Source: CALJTV01 sp036821185 (lineage in GTDB: Bacteria; Chloroflexota; Dehalococcoidia; GIF9; UBA5629). Taken from it: a stretch of DNA of 64,000 nt. A model generated the notes under the pieces. The model had not been told where the DNA came from. It saw only the letters and a list, made by a program, of their open reading frames with translations, and made no database searches. Shown here piece by piece: positions 1 to 8,218 of the stretch; the stretch's first letter is position 1; every line of letters starts with the position of its first letter. The stretch is taken from the NCBI GenBank assembly GCA_036821185.1, contig DAISKD010000003.1:62001-126000 (forward strand), given 5' to 3'. A program made the position numbers and the translations under genes.

Positions 1-2
1 AG

Positions 3-332
3 AAGATAGGCTTGCCGGAGATATACATACCAGCAAAGGGCAAAGTTGATTTAAATCTACCTTTCTTTGTCTCTTGGTATGAAGGGCTTTTTGTGCCCAA
101 CTATGTCACACCTGGTGTCGACCCTGCCTCGGCGGCTGCAGCGGCAACGCAGGTATATAAGCTCATCGGCGGTAAGAAACCGTCATTCGCTGCGCTTCAG
201 GCGGTGATAGATAAGGCATGGGAGGCTGCGCCTGCTGGCCCCGCAGACTATGTGGTAAAGGTTGCCTTTGACATGCTTACCAGCAAGGGCGTGGTTACGG
301 TACCCCCGGTTGAGCTTACTTTCAGCAAATAG
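3..332 (+). CDS. Unknown protein, C-terminal part only
   Basis: The frame is open to the left edge of the window, so this is the 3' end of a longer gene; the TTG at 12 is the first possible start but need not be real. The 110 visible residues contain an Ala-rich stretch (near ASAAAAATQVYK) and end in VELTFSK. I recognise no domain. It lies convergent to the CoA-transferase/Liv operon, which has no visible substrate-binding protein; a link is possible but unproven. A strong hairpin terminator follows 21 bp after the stop, which supports a genuine gene end. Confidence 0.5.
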   Translation, partial: KIGLPEIYIPAKGKVDLNLPFFVSWYEGLFVPNYVTPGVDPASAAAAATQVYKLIGGKKPSFAALQAVIDKAWEAAPAGPADYVVKVAFDMLTSKGVVTVPPVELTFSK

Positions 333-353
333 CGGGGTCTTAAGAGCACTAAC

Positions 354-386
354 GGGGGCTCTCAATTTGAGAGCCCCCTAATTTTT
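354..386 (+). terminator. Rho-independent terminator
   Basis: A perfect 12-bp inverted repeat (354-365 and 367-378, starting GGGGGCTCTC) is followed by TAATTTTTTAG. The T-run lies on the plus side, so it serves the partial gene ending at 332. It sits just beyond the end of the convergent minus-strand operon and could act on that too, though no T-run follows on that strand. Confidence 0.85.
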
Positions 387-410
387 TAGTGGTAGTTTGT
401 AACGGTGGTC

Positions 411-1754
411 TTACTCTGAAAGGTATTTCTGGCGGACGTAGTCGTTGTCCTTACCGATTTCGCAGGAGACCCACTTGACTCTCGGCGGCGTTTCTGACAT
501 CTTGGCGAAGTTTACTGGCAGGACGAATTTTCCTAGCTTCGGGTCGTCAAATTGCTGAAATGATTTGCGGAAGTACCAGTGCAGGTTCTTCATGGTGGTG
601 GAAGGGCTTTCCACCTTCATCACGAAGGGTATGCCACCGCCGCTGAGTTTGGAACGTATTGCTTTGAGACTATAATTGATTGTTTTGCCAACTAGCTCAT
701 CCGAGGTGAGTTTGGTGGTAGCACCCTCAAGGTGTGCTGTAAGCTTATCAATACGGCGCAGGTCGTCGGTGATGCGGTCAGAGATGGTCTTGAACTCCTC
801 CTCTACTTCTCTCTTAAACAGGTCTAGGATCTTTAATAGAGCCCTGAAATCGTTATCTCTGCCTGCGGCTATAGCCACGAAGCCGTCCTTAGTCTTGAAT
901 ATGCCGTAAGGACACATGGAGAAGTCGTAGCGACCCAAACGGGGGCGGGCTTTACGCCAGGTGTTACCAGCGATAACCGGGTACTGGGCCAGCGTGGCAT
1001 AGCTGTCTGCGGTAGCGATGTCCACCATCTGTCCTTCGCCGCTTACTTCACGGAACAGCAATGCCAGGGTGCCACCGATGGCAGCTTGTGTACCTGCCAT
1101 GTACCATGCCATCCAGGCGCCAGCCCGGGTGGGCCAGTTGTAAGGCTCCTCACCGGTCTCTGGGTCGCCAATGATTGACGCGAGTCCCGACGCAGCTTGT
1201 GCTGTGATATCGGCATCTGGCACCTGGGCGAATTCCTCAGCCCTTTTACCATACTGACCGTATGGGGTGATGGCAATATAGATCAGCCGCGGGTTGAGCT
1301 GGCTGAGTTGACGGTAGCCGATGCCCCAGGAGTCCATCTGTCCAGCAGGAAAGCTCTCGATGATGATGTCTGCTTTCTTCGCCAGCTTGGCGAAGTCCTT
1401 TCGGCCCTCTTCGGTGTGCAAGTCGATGGTGCAGTAGCGTTTATTTCTGGCCTCCATAAGGAAGGGGATACCAACGCCGTTTACGGTAACCCCGAAGGGC
1501 GTCATCTTACGTGCTGGGTCCCCTTCGGGCGGCTCCACCTTAATGACCTCCGCGCCAAATTCGGCAAAGAAGCTAGCGGCTACGATGCCGGCAAAGTTAG
1601 TATAACTAGCGTCGATCACCACCACACCTTCCAGCGCCTCCGGTTTGCCCTCAGGGCTCATCATACTGGCGAGGAGATGTTCACGCTCCTTTTTTGCAGC
1701 GGCAACACCACCATATCGAATAAGGACCTGTTCTTTGGGTTGTTTAGTTGTCAT
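411..1754 (-). CDS. Class III (CaiB/BaiF) CoA-transferase subunit, catalytic Asp replaced
   Basis: A 447-aa formyl-CoA transferase family protein. The CaiB N-terminal fold is visible (VVVIDASYTNFAG, then AEFGAEVIKVEPPEGDP) and so is the family's G-x-G-Q loop (SGEGQMVDIATAD). Family III enzymes use an Asp that carries the acyl/CoA intermediate. Ungapped alignment on that loop with the other CoA-transferases in this window places Trp217 where they have Asp. A central insertion (about 290-345) is also atypical. It overlaps its partner gene by 4 nt, so an obligate pair with one catalytic and one structural subunit is likely, as in heteromeric BbsEF-type transferases (inference). It closes the liv operon, suggesting activation of a carboxylate imported by that transporter. 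Confidence 0.85.
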   Translation of the reverse strand: MTTKQPKEQVLIRYGGVAAAKKEREHLLASMMSPEGKPEALEGVVVIDASYTNFAGIVAASFFAEFGAEVIKVEPPEGDPARKMTPFGVTVNGVGIPFLMEARNKRYCTIDLHTEEGRKDFAKLAKKADIIIESFPAGQMDSWGIGYRQLSQLNPRLIYIAITPYGQYGKRAEEFAQVPDADITAQAASGLASIIGDPETGEEPYNWPTRAGAWMAWYMAGTQAAIGGTLALLFREVSGEGQMVDIATADSYATLAQYPVIAGNTWRKARPRLGRYDFSMCPYGIFKTKDGFVAIAAGRDNDFRALLKILDLFKREVEEEFKTISDRITDDLRRIDKLTAHLEGATTKLTSDELVGKTINYSLKAIRSKLSGGGIPFVMKVESPSTTMKNLHWYFRKSFQQFDDPKLGKFVLPVNFAKMSETPPRVKWVSCEIGKDNDYVRQKYLSE

Positions 1755-3106
1755 GCTTTGTCTCCTCCGTCACCCTGATAGTTGAACATCTGATCGGTGG
1801 TGATATCGTAGTAAATCGGGGGTTTAGCTCCAGGTCTGTCATCCCAGTACCCGATCACTTTCTTTTTCTCCAGCTCTTCAAATTCCTCGTCTGACAGCCC
1901 CAGCCATCCCTTCAGCACATAGCGGTTATGATAGCCAACTGGACGGCAGAGCCAGTTAACTTTGGCCGGGCTTTTGCTGAGCAACGCCTGTGGTCCGGGT
2001 AGAAGGAACTCGCGGTACATCTCGTCGTAAAAGGTTTCGACGCTCCCTCTCTCCCTGCGCCACTCCTCGTGTGTTATTTGATAGTCGTCTACCACCTCAG
2101 CCGCCGGGAAGCCATGCTTTTTTGCCAGGTCCACAATCTCACGGGCATTCCTTTGGCTTACCCATTCTTGGGTAAGTCTGTTCAATTCCTGTGCATTCTC
2201 CGGCTTCAACCTTTCCAGCTGGGTGGGGTACTTAGCGGGCAGGTCGTTTCGCCCTATTGCGGTGCAAAGCGCTTTGAACTGGTCGTCAGTGCCTGCTGCT
2301 AGGGCAACGAATTTACCGTCACGTGTCTTATGGATGAAGGCGGGTGACATGGTCGGGTCAATATTGCCAGTGCGTTCCAGCTCCTGCCCGGTTATGCTGA
2401 AGTAGGTGAAATGCGGCAGCAGCCTAGTCATAGTCTCCACCTGAGCCAGGTCTATGTATTGACCTTTGCCCGTTTTCTTTCGATAGTACAGTGCGATGAG
2501 TATTACCAAGGCACCCAGCGTCCCCGGGTAGAAGTCTCCCAGATAGTCGGGCAATTTGTAATATTTGTCTGTGCCCGGATAACCGGTTATAGTGATGGTG
2601 CCGGCAGCGGCTTGAGCTAGTAAGTCCCAGCCGGGGAAGAAGCGCAGCGGACCGTACTGGCCGTATGTAGAGCAGCTCAGGTAGATGATATCGGGCTTGA
2701 CCTCGCGTAGCTGGGTATAACCTACACCCCAGGCCTCGGCGGTGCCGGCTGCAAGGTTTTCCACTGCGACGTCAGCTTTTTCTGCCAGTCTGTAAACGAG
2801 CTCCTTGCCCTCTGGTTTTTTTAAGTTTATGGTGACGAAATACTTGTTCAGGTGTAGGGAGTGTGACAGCGGGTTGGTGTGTTTCCAGTATTTCCCCCAC
2901 CAGGCCCCCAGCCTGAGCATATCGCCGCTGCCGGGCTCCTCGATTTTGATGACCTCGGCGCCATAGCGTGCCAGTATGCCGGTGCATGTTGGCCCGTAAA
3001 TGAAATGAGTGAAGTCGAGAACTCTGATGCCTTTAAGGGGCTGAGGTTTATTTTTAGCTTTAGCAGGGTCGAACAGTTCCTTGGCGAAGCGGAAGTATTC
3101 TTCCAT
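1751..3106 (-). CDS. Class III (CaiB/BaiF) CoA-transferase, catalytic subunit
   Basis: A 451-aa CaiB/BaiF family protein with the N-terminal CoA-binding region (GIRVLDFTHFIYGP, RYGAEVIKIEEPGSGD). Asp191 in YLGDFYPG lies 20 residues before the KTGKGQ loop and matches the catalytic Asp of family III transferases. It starts 2 nt after livF and overlaps the next CaiB gene by 4 nt, so the three are probably co-translated. The expected reaction is moving CoA from an acyl-CoA donor to a free carboxylic acid. The acceptor cannot be read from sequence; the transporter context suggests an imported organic acid. Confidence 0.88.
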   Translation of the reverse strand: MEEYFRFAKELFDPAKAKNKPQPLKGIRVLDFTHFIYGPTCTGILARYGAEVIKIEEPGSGDMLRLGAWWGKYWKHTNPLSHSLHLNKYFVTINLKKPEGKELVYRLAEKADVAVENLAAGTAEAWGVGYTQLREVKPDIIYLSCSTYGQYGPLRFFPGWDLLAQAAAGTITITGYPGTDKYYKLPDYLGDFYPGTLGALVILIALYYRKKTGKGQYIDLAQVETMTRLLPHFTYFSITGQELERTGNIDPTMSPAFIHKTRDGKFVALAAGTDDQFKALCTAIGRNDLPAKYPTQLERLKPENAQELNRLTQEWVSQRNAREIVDLAKKHGFPAAEVVDDYQITHEEWRRERGSVETFYDEMYREFLLPGPQALLSKSPAKVNWLCRPVGYHNRYVLKGWLGLSDEEFEELEKKKVIGYWDDRPGAKPPIYYDITTDQMFNYQGDGGDKA

Positions 3107-3108
3107 AG

Positions 3109-3813
3109 TTATACTCCTAAGTAAGCTTTCTTGACTGTCTCGTTCTGTAGCAACTCTTTGCTATCGCCGCTGAGTATTATTCTGCCGTTTTCGAGCACAT
3201 ATCCTCGGTGGGTGATGGCTAAAGCCTGGCGGACATTCTGCTCTGAGAGGAGGATGGTGATTTTTTCGTCACGGAGCTTTGCCAGCGTTTTGTAGACTTC
3301 GGAGAGGAGCTTGGGCGCCAGGCCCAGCGACGGCTCATCGAACATCATAAATTTTGGCATTGCCATAAGTCCCCTGCCTATCACCAGCATCTGCTGTTCA
3401 CCGCCGCTAAGGCTGCCAGCGAGCACCTTCCGTCTCTCTTTGAGTACCGGGAACAGGGCATAAACCCTTTCAATAGACTGTTTTCTTTTCTGCCAGGCCT
3501 CGTTGGTATAAGCACCCAGGTAAAGATTTTCTTCCACCGTAAGGTATGGAAGTATCCTTCTGCCTTCGGGGACCTGGATAATGCCGAGTTTTACGATATA
3601 GTGAGGCGGCTTGTTCTCGATGTGCTCACCCTGAAATATAATGCTGCCCGATGATGCTTTGTAGATTCCGGAGATGGTATTTACCAGCGTTGTCTTGCCG
3701 GCACCGTTTGAGCCCAGCAGGGCGACCATTTCGCCCTCTTTGACCTCAAGGCTTACATCATGCAGGACGGGAATGAGTCCGTGGAATACATTGAGATTCT
3801 CTATTTCAAACAT
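3109..3813 (-). CDS. livF: Branched-chain amino acid/carboxylate-type ABC transporter ATPase LivF
   Basis: A 234-aa ABC ATPase of the HAAT (Liv) family. Walker A is GSNGAGKTT, the signature is LSGGEQQM and Walker B is FMMFDEPSLGLAP, all intact, with a downstream switch region (LLSEQN). Its start overlaps the end of livG by 8 nt. As the second cytoplasmic nucleotide-binding subunit it energises uptake through LivH/LivM. The fused operon with two CoA-transferases suggests the substrate may be an organic acid rather than leucine/isoleucine/valine (inference). Confidence 0.93.
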   Translation of the reverse strand: MFEIENLNVFHGLIPVLHDVSLEVKEGEMVALLGSNGAGKTTLVNTISGIYKASSGSIIFQGEHIENKPPHYIVKLGIIQVPEGRRILPYLTVEENLYLGAYTNEAWQKRKQSIERVYALFPVLKERRKVLAGSLSGGEQQMLVIGRGLMAMPKFMMFDEPSLGLAPKLLSEVYKTLAKLRDEKITILLSEQNVRQALAITHRGYVLENGRIILSGDSKELLQNETVKKAYLGV

Positions 3814-4549
3814 TGACCTCTTCTCCCAGATATGCTTCTATCACCTGCGGGTTACGTGCCACCTCCTGCGGGGAACCCTCGGCTATTTTCTGACCGTAAT
3901 GCAGGACGATGACGCGGCTGGCGGCTTTCATCAGCACTGCCATGACGTGCTCGATCCAGAGCACGGTAACGCCAAAGTAGTCTTTTATGCGTTCAATAAG
4001 CTTTACTGCCTCATCAGCCTCGGCTGGGTTCAACCCGGCCACAACCTCATCAAGGAGTATTAGCTTTGGCGTGGTGGCAAGAGCTCGTGCCAGCTCCAGC
4101 AGCCTGAGCTCGTAAAGCGAAAGCTCCTCAGCCTTGATATTTCTTTTGTGGAATAGACCGACTATCTCCAGATAGTGCATTGCCTCTGCGGCAGCATCCA
4201 TGAGGCTCCGCTCTGTCATATCTTTTCCGCAAACGGCGCCGACCACGATGTTGGCTGAGGTTAACAGCCCGGGGAAAGGTCTCGGAATCTGATAAGTGCG
4301 GGCGAGCCCCAGTTTACATCTTTTCCACGGTGGCAGTCTGGTGATGTCAGTGCCGGCAAACTCGATTTTGCCCGAGTCTACGGGAAGAGTGCCAGATATC
4401 AGATTGATGAGCGTCGTCTTGCCAGCACCGTTGGGGCCCATGAGCCCCACCGTCTCCCCCTCATAGATAGAAAAGCTCACACCATTCACCGCGGTAAGAC
4501 CACCAAAACTTTTGTAGACATCGGTGACTTTGAGTAGCTCTTTAGCCAT
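3806..4549 (-). CDS. livG: Branched-chain amino acid/carboxylate-type ABC transporter ATPase LivG
   Basis: A 247-aa ABC ATPase. It has Walker A GPNGAGKTT and Walker B LILLDEVVAGLNPAE with the LivG-typical AGLNPAE ending. The signature motif is divergent (LSLYELRLLELARAL in place of the usual LSYGQQR form), an asymmetry that leaves LivF with the canonical LSGGE. It lies 12 nt downstream of livM in the operon. It acts with LivF on the cytoplasmic face of the LivHM permease. Confidence 0.93.
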   Translation of the reverse strand: MAKELLKVTDVYKSFGGLTAVNGVSFSIYEGETVGLMGPNGAGKTTLINLISGTLPVDSGKIEFAGTDITRLPPWKRCKLGLARTYQIPRPFPGLLTSANIVVGAVCGKDMTERSLMDAAAEAMHYLEIVGLFHKRNIKAEELSLYELRLLELARALATTPKLILLDEVVAGLNPAEADEAVKLIERIKDYFGVTVLWIEHVMAVLMKAASRVIVLHYGQKIAEGSPQEVARNPQVIEAYLGEEVNV

Positions 4550-4561
4550 TTATCTGTCCTC

Positions 4562-5599
4562 TTACTTTGTGATTTTGAAACGCGGTTTGTAGTCCCGATA
4601 ATGTCTCTTGCGGTAGAGGCCGAAGATCCCCTCCTCGCGGAATATGAGTAGCAATGCCAGCATGGTGATCGGGAACAGTATCGGTGAGAGGTCGCCGGCG
4701 AAGCGGATTAATAGTACCTCTATCAGGGTCACCACATAGCCACCGAGGACGATCGCCCAGGCGCCACGACCGCCGATAACCAGTGCCATGAACACCTTCA
4801 TCATGAAGGTTATGGGCAAGTATGTTATGCTGGAAAAAGCGCCGAAGTAGTGGGCGTAGAACCAGCCCACAATGGAGATCATTACTGCCGGTCCGATGAA
4901 GGAGATTATCTTGATGCGATTTATGTTTACCCCCAGACCGTTGGCCACTTCCTCATCGTCGTTAATGGCTGCCATCTGCAGGGCGTAGCGTGACCTCAGG
5001 ACTCTGTCGGTGATTGCCAGGTATATGAGCATAAGGGCTAGCGCTATGAAGGCGTAGAGGAGCTGGTTCAGCATGAAATTGGGGAAGTTCACCAGAAACG
5101 GTATACCGGAAAGCCCGGTGTCACCTTTGAAGATTTCGAAGACGAAGGTAATCTCGAGGAATATCAAAGGCAGTAGCATCGTCAGCAGAGCGAAGTAGAT
5201 ACCGCCGGCGAGGAGTGTGAGTGGGCTGAAAATTAGTCCGGTTAATAGCCCGGCGGCGGCAGCGGCTAGCAAAGTGACCCAAGGTCCGAGCCCAAAATGG
5301 ATGCTTAATAGCCCTGCGGTAAAGCCGCCGACACCGACGAAGAACTGGGGACCGAAGTTGAATCTCCCTGTGCCGATTAACATCAATATCACCGGCAGGA
5401 CGATACAGGGAAGCAGGCTGCCCTCGATGAATGTTGCCAGCAGCGGTGGATAGACGAAATACAAGATCACCGGCGTTAGGAAAAGAATACCGATGCCGAT
5501 AATATGGGGGCGCCAGTACCTGGGTTCAATAGCCCAGTCCCATTTGACACCGAAGAGGCGAAGGACTACTCTATCGCGTTCCCATTCAATGATACTCAT
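4562..5599 (-). CDS. livM: ABC transporter permease LivM
   Basis: A 345-aa, strongly hydrophobic protein with about nine to ten predicted membrane segments from residue 35 on, and a charged C-terminal tail. The Liv permease coupling region is visible (around LRSRYALQMAAINDDEEVANGLG) together with the late GRGAWAIVLGGYVVTL segment typical of LivM. The N-terminal 30 residues are a hydrophilic extension. It sits 11 nt after livH. It forms the translocation channel with LivH; no cognate periplasmic binding protein is visible in the window. Confidence 0.9.
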   Translation of the reverse strand: MSIIEWERDRVVLRLFGVKWDWAIEPRYWRPHIIGIGILFLTPVILYFVYPPLLATFIEGSLLPCIVLPVILMLIGTGRFNFGPQFFVGVGGFTAGLLSIHFGLGPWVTLLAAAAAGLLTGLIFSPLTLLAGGIYFALLTMLLPLIFLEITFVFEIFKGDTGLSGIPFLVNFPNFMLNQLLYAFIALALMLIYLAITDRVLRSRYALQMAAINDDEEVANGLGVNINRIKIISFIGPAVMISIVGWFYAHYFGAFSSITYLPITFMMKVFMALVIGGRGAWAIVLGGYVVTLIEVLLIRFAGDLSPILFPITMLALLLIFREEGIFGLYRKRHYRDYKPRFKITK

Positions 5600-5610
5600 G
5601 TCAGTTCACC

Positions 5611-6495
5611 TCACCAGACGCTCTTGGTCTTAATTATGCCTTCTGGCCTCAAAATCAGCACGATGAAGACGACGATCAACGCTGATAAACTCATAAGTCG
5701 CGGTTCACCGATGGCAAAGGAAACGAGTGAGTGACAGAAGGCAATTATGTAGCTGGCTATGATGGTGCCTTTGAGGTTCCCCAGACCACCGAGCACGGAT
5801 ATCAGGATGGCGATACCCAAATAGGCCTGCCCTATGCTGGAGTCTATAGCCCAGATGGGTGCCACTGTAAGGATGGCAACGATCGGCGGGATTATGGTCA
5901 TGATAAACACGATCATAAAAAGCTGCTCCACGTTTATCCCCAGTATCCGGCTGGAATACACATCGTAGGATATAGCGCGCACAGCCAGCCCCATCTTTGT
6001 CCTGGTAAAGAAGAGGACAAACAGCAGCGTCATCACGATTCCCACACCGGCAGCAAAAAGGAGCTGATTGGACACCGTTATGGGACCAATTTGAGAAGTG
6101 CCCGGGATGACGGTGGTTTCTAGGTAAACCCCTTTGTATATGGGATAGAAGACATCAGCGCCTAGCTGGAGGATAAGCGCAATGAAGATGACTGTCATCA
6201 CAAACATAAATTCCTCGTCCTGCTTGAATCTGAATGGCACAAGGATGAACCTATAAAGGACATAGGCTATTACAGCTTGAAGGGCAAACATGGCGAGTAT
6301 TGCCCAGCCAAGGGGCAAGTGAAAAACGTCCATGAACATCCAGGTGAAGTAGATAGCGCCGATAAAGAGGTAACCGTAGCCGAAGTGGAATATTTTGAGC
6401 ACGCCAGTGATCAAGGAGAAACCGAGAGAGACCAGGAGGTAGAGGGAACCTAGCAAGAAGGTATAAAGGAGCACCGTGCCAAGCGTAGCCAGCAT
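5611..6495 (-). CDS. livH: ABC transporter permease LivH
   Basis: A 294-aa permease, first gene of the operon livH-livM-livG-livF-caiB-caiB. About eight hydrophobic segments are visible. The LivH signature region is present (VRAISYDVYSSRILGINVEQLF) and the C-terminal LRPEGIIKTKSVW matches the family's LRPxGLFG-type ending. The ATG is preceded by a G-rich stretch (GGGGGAATTCGCT), a plausible but imperfect ribosome-binding site. Confidence 0.92.
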   Translation of the reverse strand: MLATLGTVLLYTFLLGSLYLLVSLGFSLITGVLKIFHFGYGYLFIGAIYFTWMFMDVFHLPLGWAILAMFALQAVIAYVLYRFILVPFRFKQDEEFMFVMTVIFIALILQLGADVFYPIYKGVYLETTVIPGTSQIGPITVSNQLLFAAGVGIVMTLLFVLFFTRTKMGLAVRAISYDVYSSRILGINVEQLFMIVFIMTIIPPIVAILTVAPIWAIDSSIGQAYLGIAILISVLGGLGNLKGTIIASYIIAFCHSLVSFAIGEPRLMSLSALIVVFIVLILRPEGIIKTKSVW

Positions 6496-6783
6496 AGCGA
6501 ATTCCCCCGCTTGTTATTTTTAGAGATGCTGGGCAAATTACACTTACCGATTCTTAACCTATTCTTAAGGGCGCCCTTGCTATTTCTCCAGCATCCGGTT
6601 CCACAAGGGACACGCTTTGCCCTTGGTTAAGTTTGCAGCAAAAAGTTAGTCCCTATGGTAGCCCATATCCTGGGTGTTGTCAAGTGGCTCTATTCCTCCA
6701 GCACCTTAGTGGCATATAAACCTTTCCTTAGTTTTTGTCACCGTCCCAAAAACTCCGGGCGAGTTATATTGTCTAATGTTTGT
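6496..6783. promoter_or_regulatory. Intergenic control region between livH and the thiolase
   Basis: A 395-bp divergent intergenic region runs from 6496 to 6890. The direct repeat ATTCTTAA occurs at 6550-6557 and 6561-6568, offset by 11 bp (one helical turn). The second copy runs into a perfect 12-bp palindrome, AAGGGCGCCCTT (6567-6578). A looser CAAGGG/CCCTTG inverted pair lies near 6603-6625. These are candidate operators for the liv-caiB operon. I did not find a convincing -35/-10 pair for livH. Confidence 0.35.
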
Positions 6784-6812
6784 TTGACAACTAGGCAATG
6801 CTAGTATAAACT
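6784..6812 (+). promoter_or_regulatory. Candidate sigma70 promoter for the thiolase
   Basis: TTGACA at 6784-6789 is followed by TATAAA at 6805-6810 (15-bp spacer) or TAAACT at 6807-6812 (17-bp spacer). Transcription would start near 6818, giving a leader of about 70 nt that ends in a strong AAGGAGGT site. Confidence 0.5.
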
Positions 6813-6890
6813 TAACTGTACTTTTTCCGCGAAACAGGGTCAGGCGTGCTCTGTTTTGCGACGAAATCAAATTCAAACAAGGAGGTCAAA

Positions 6891-8132
6891 ATGCGCGATA
6901 CAGTAGCCGTCATCGACGTGGTTAGGTCACCAGTTGGTATTCGTACTCAGCGGAGATATTCGGATATTTGCCGGGTAATGCCTGATGAGCTTCTGGCACA
7001 CTGTCTGCAAGCATTGGTAAAACGCACCGGCATCGACCCTGGTATAGTGGAAGATATCGTCTGTGGTACCTCTGACCGTCCGCATAATTCTGGAAGGACC
7101 GCTGCCCTGGCTGCAGGGTTTCCCCCCGAGGTAGCTGGCTGCCAGGTGAACAGGCAGTGCGCTGGCTCACACACTGCCTTGCATTTTGCCGCTATGGAGA
7201 TAATGGTTGGTTATTCCGATATCACAATAGCTTGTGGAGTCGAGTCTATGTCCCGGGATTGGCAGGTGAGGAAAGAAGTGCAGCCACCGCCAACACAGTC
7301 TGCCACCGGGGCACCGGTGCCGCCCGATTATATGGTCCAGGGGCTGATAGATGCTTTTAGCAAGCATGGCGGTGCCTGTAATATGGGACAGTCGGCAGAA
7401 GCTATTGCCCGCAAGTGGGACATCTCGAGGGAGGTGCTGGACGACTTTGGCTACTGGAGTCAGGAGAAGGCAATAAAGGCGACCAAGGAAGGGAAATTCA
7501 AGAACGAGATCGTTCCTATACCGGTAAAGACGGAAGACGGGACGATCAAGACCGTGGAGATCGATGAGACGATCAGGTTTGATCTTGACCGCGAGAAGAT
7601 GAAGACCCTGCCGCCGGCGTTTATCCCACCGCCCTTTATGGGCATCACTGAGGGTAGAGTGACGGCAGCCAATTCGGCTCCGATAAGCGATGGCGCTGCC
7701 GCTGCCCTGTTGATGAGCGTGGAAAAAGCTAAACAGCTCGGATTGAAGCCGCGCGCCTATTTGAAGGCTGACCGCATATGTGTGCTGGGAGTTAATCCCG
7801 GTCCCTATCAGTTGACCGGCCCTATCCCTGCCACCCAGAAAGTGCTTAAGCGGTCTGGTATGAAGCTGTCAGACATTGGCTGGTTTGAGGTCAATGAGGC
7901 TTTTGCTTCGGTGGTCATCGCCTGGGCTAAGGAAATGGGCATACCGTGGAACGATCCCAGGATCAACCCGCATGGTGGTGCTATTGCCTTGGGCCATCCG
8001 CTGGGAGAGTCTGGTGTCAAACTATTGACCACCGCGGTCAACGGCATGGAGCAGAACGACGTAAAGTACGGGCTGCTCACTATGTGCGTTGGTCTGGGGC
8101 AGGGTATTGCTACGATAATCGAGAGGGCATAG
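6891..8132 (+). CDS. Thiolase family protein (acetyl-CoA C-acetyltransferase type)
   Basis: A 413-aa thiolase. The start at 6891 is chosen because AAGGAGGT (6879-6886) precedes it and MRDTVAVIDVVRSPVG matches thiolase N-termini; an upstream in-frame ATG at 6846 lacks such a site. Catalytic residues are visible: the nucleophile Cys90 in NRQCAGSHTAL, the NEAFA motif, His in GGAIALGHPLGESG, and the second Cys in MCVGLGQG. It would condense two acyl-CoAs or cleave a 3-ketoacyl-CoA. It is monocistronic and divergent from the transporter/CoA-transferase operon, so a shared catabolic route is plausible. Degradative versus biosynthetic use cannot be told from sequence. Confidence 0.92.
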   Translation: MRDTVAVIDVVRSPVGIRTQRRYSDICRVMPDELLAHCLQALVKRTGIDPGIVEDIVCGTSDRPHNSGRTAALAAGFPPEVAGCQVNRQCAGSHTALHFAAMEIMVGYSDITIACGVESMSRDWQVRKEVQPPPTQSATGAPVPPDYMVQGLIDAFSKHGGACNMGQSAEAIARKWDISREVLDDFGYWSQEKAIKATKEGKFKNEIVPIPVKTEDGTIKTVEIDETIRFDLDREKMKTLPPAFIPPPFMGITEGRVTAANSAPISDGAAAALLMSVEKAKQLGLKPRAYLKADRICVLGVNPGPYQLTGPIPATQKVLKRSGMKLSDIGWFEVNEAFASVVIAWAKEMGIPWNDPRINPHGGAIALGHPLGESGVKLLTTAVNGMEQNDVKYGLLTMCVGLGQGIATIIERA

Positions 8133-8159
8133 CGCAGCGATTTTTTGCTCCGGTAAAAG

Positions 8160-8193
8160 GGGCTCAGGTCAGCCAAAAGACTGACCTGAGCCC
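8160..8193. terminator. Hairpin terminator between convergent genes
   Basis: A perfect 13-bp stem (8160-8172 starting GGGCTCAGG, 8181-8193) with an 8-nt loop lies between the thiolase stop (8132) and the translin stop (8219). On the minus strand the stem is followed by CTTTT, and on the plus strand by an AT-rich stretch. It probably stops transcription from both sides. Confidence 0.7.
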
Positions 8194-8218
8194 TATGCTA
8201 TATAATTTCGATGCGCTT

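Noticed and set aside
1197..1778. 193-codon open frame antisense to a CoA-transferase
   Set aside because: It lies fully opposite a clearly coding CaiB gene, has no domain and no plausible ribosome site.
6846..6890. Upstream start for the thiolase
   Set aside because: The ATG at 6891 has AAGGAGGT and matches thiolase N-termini; the upstream extension lacks both.
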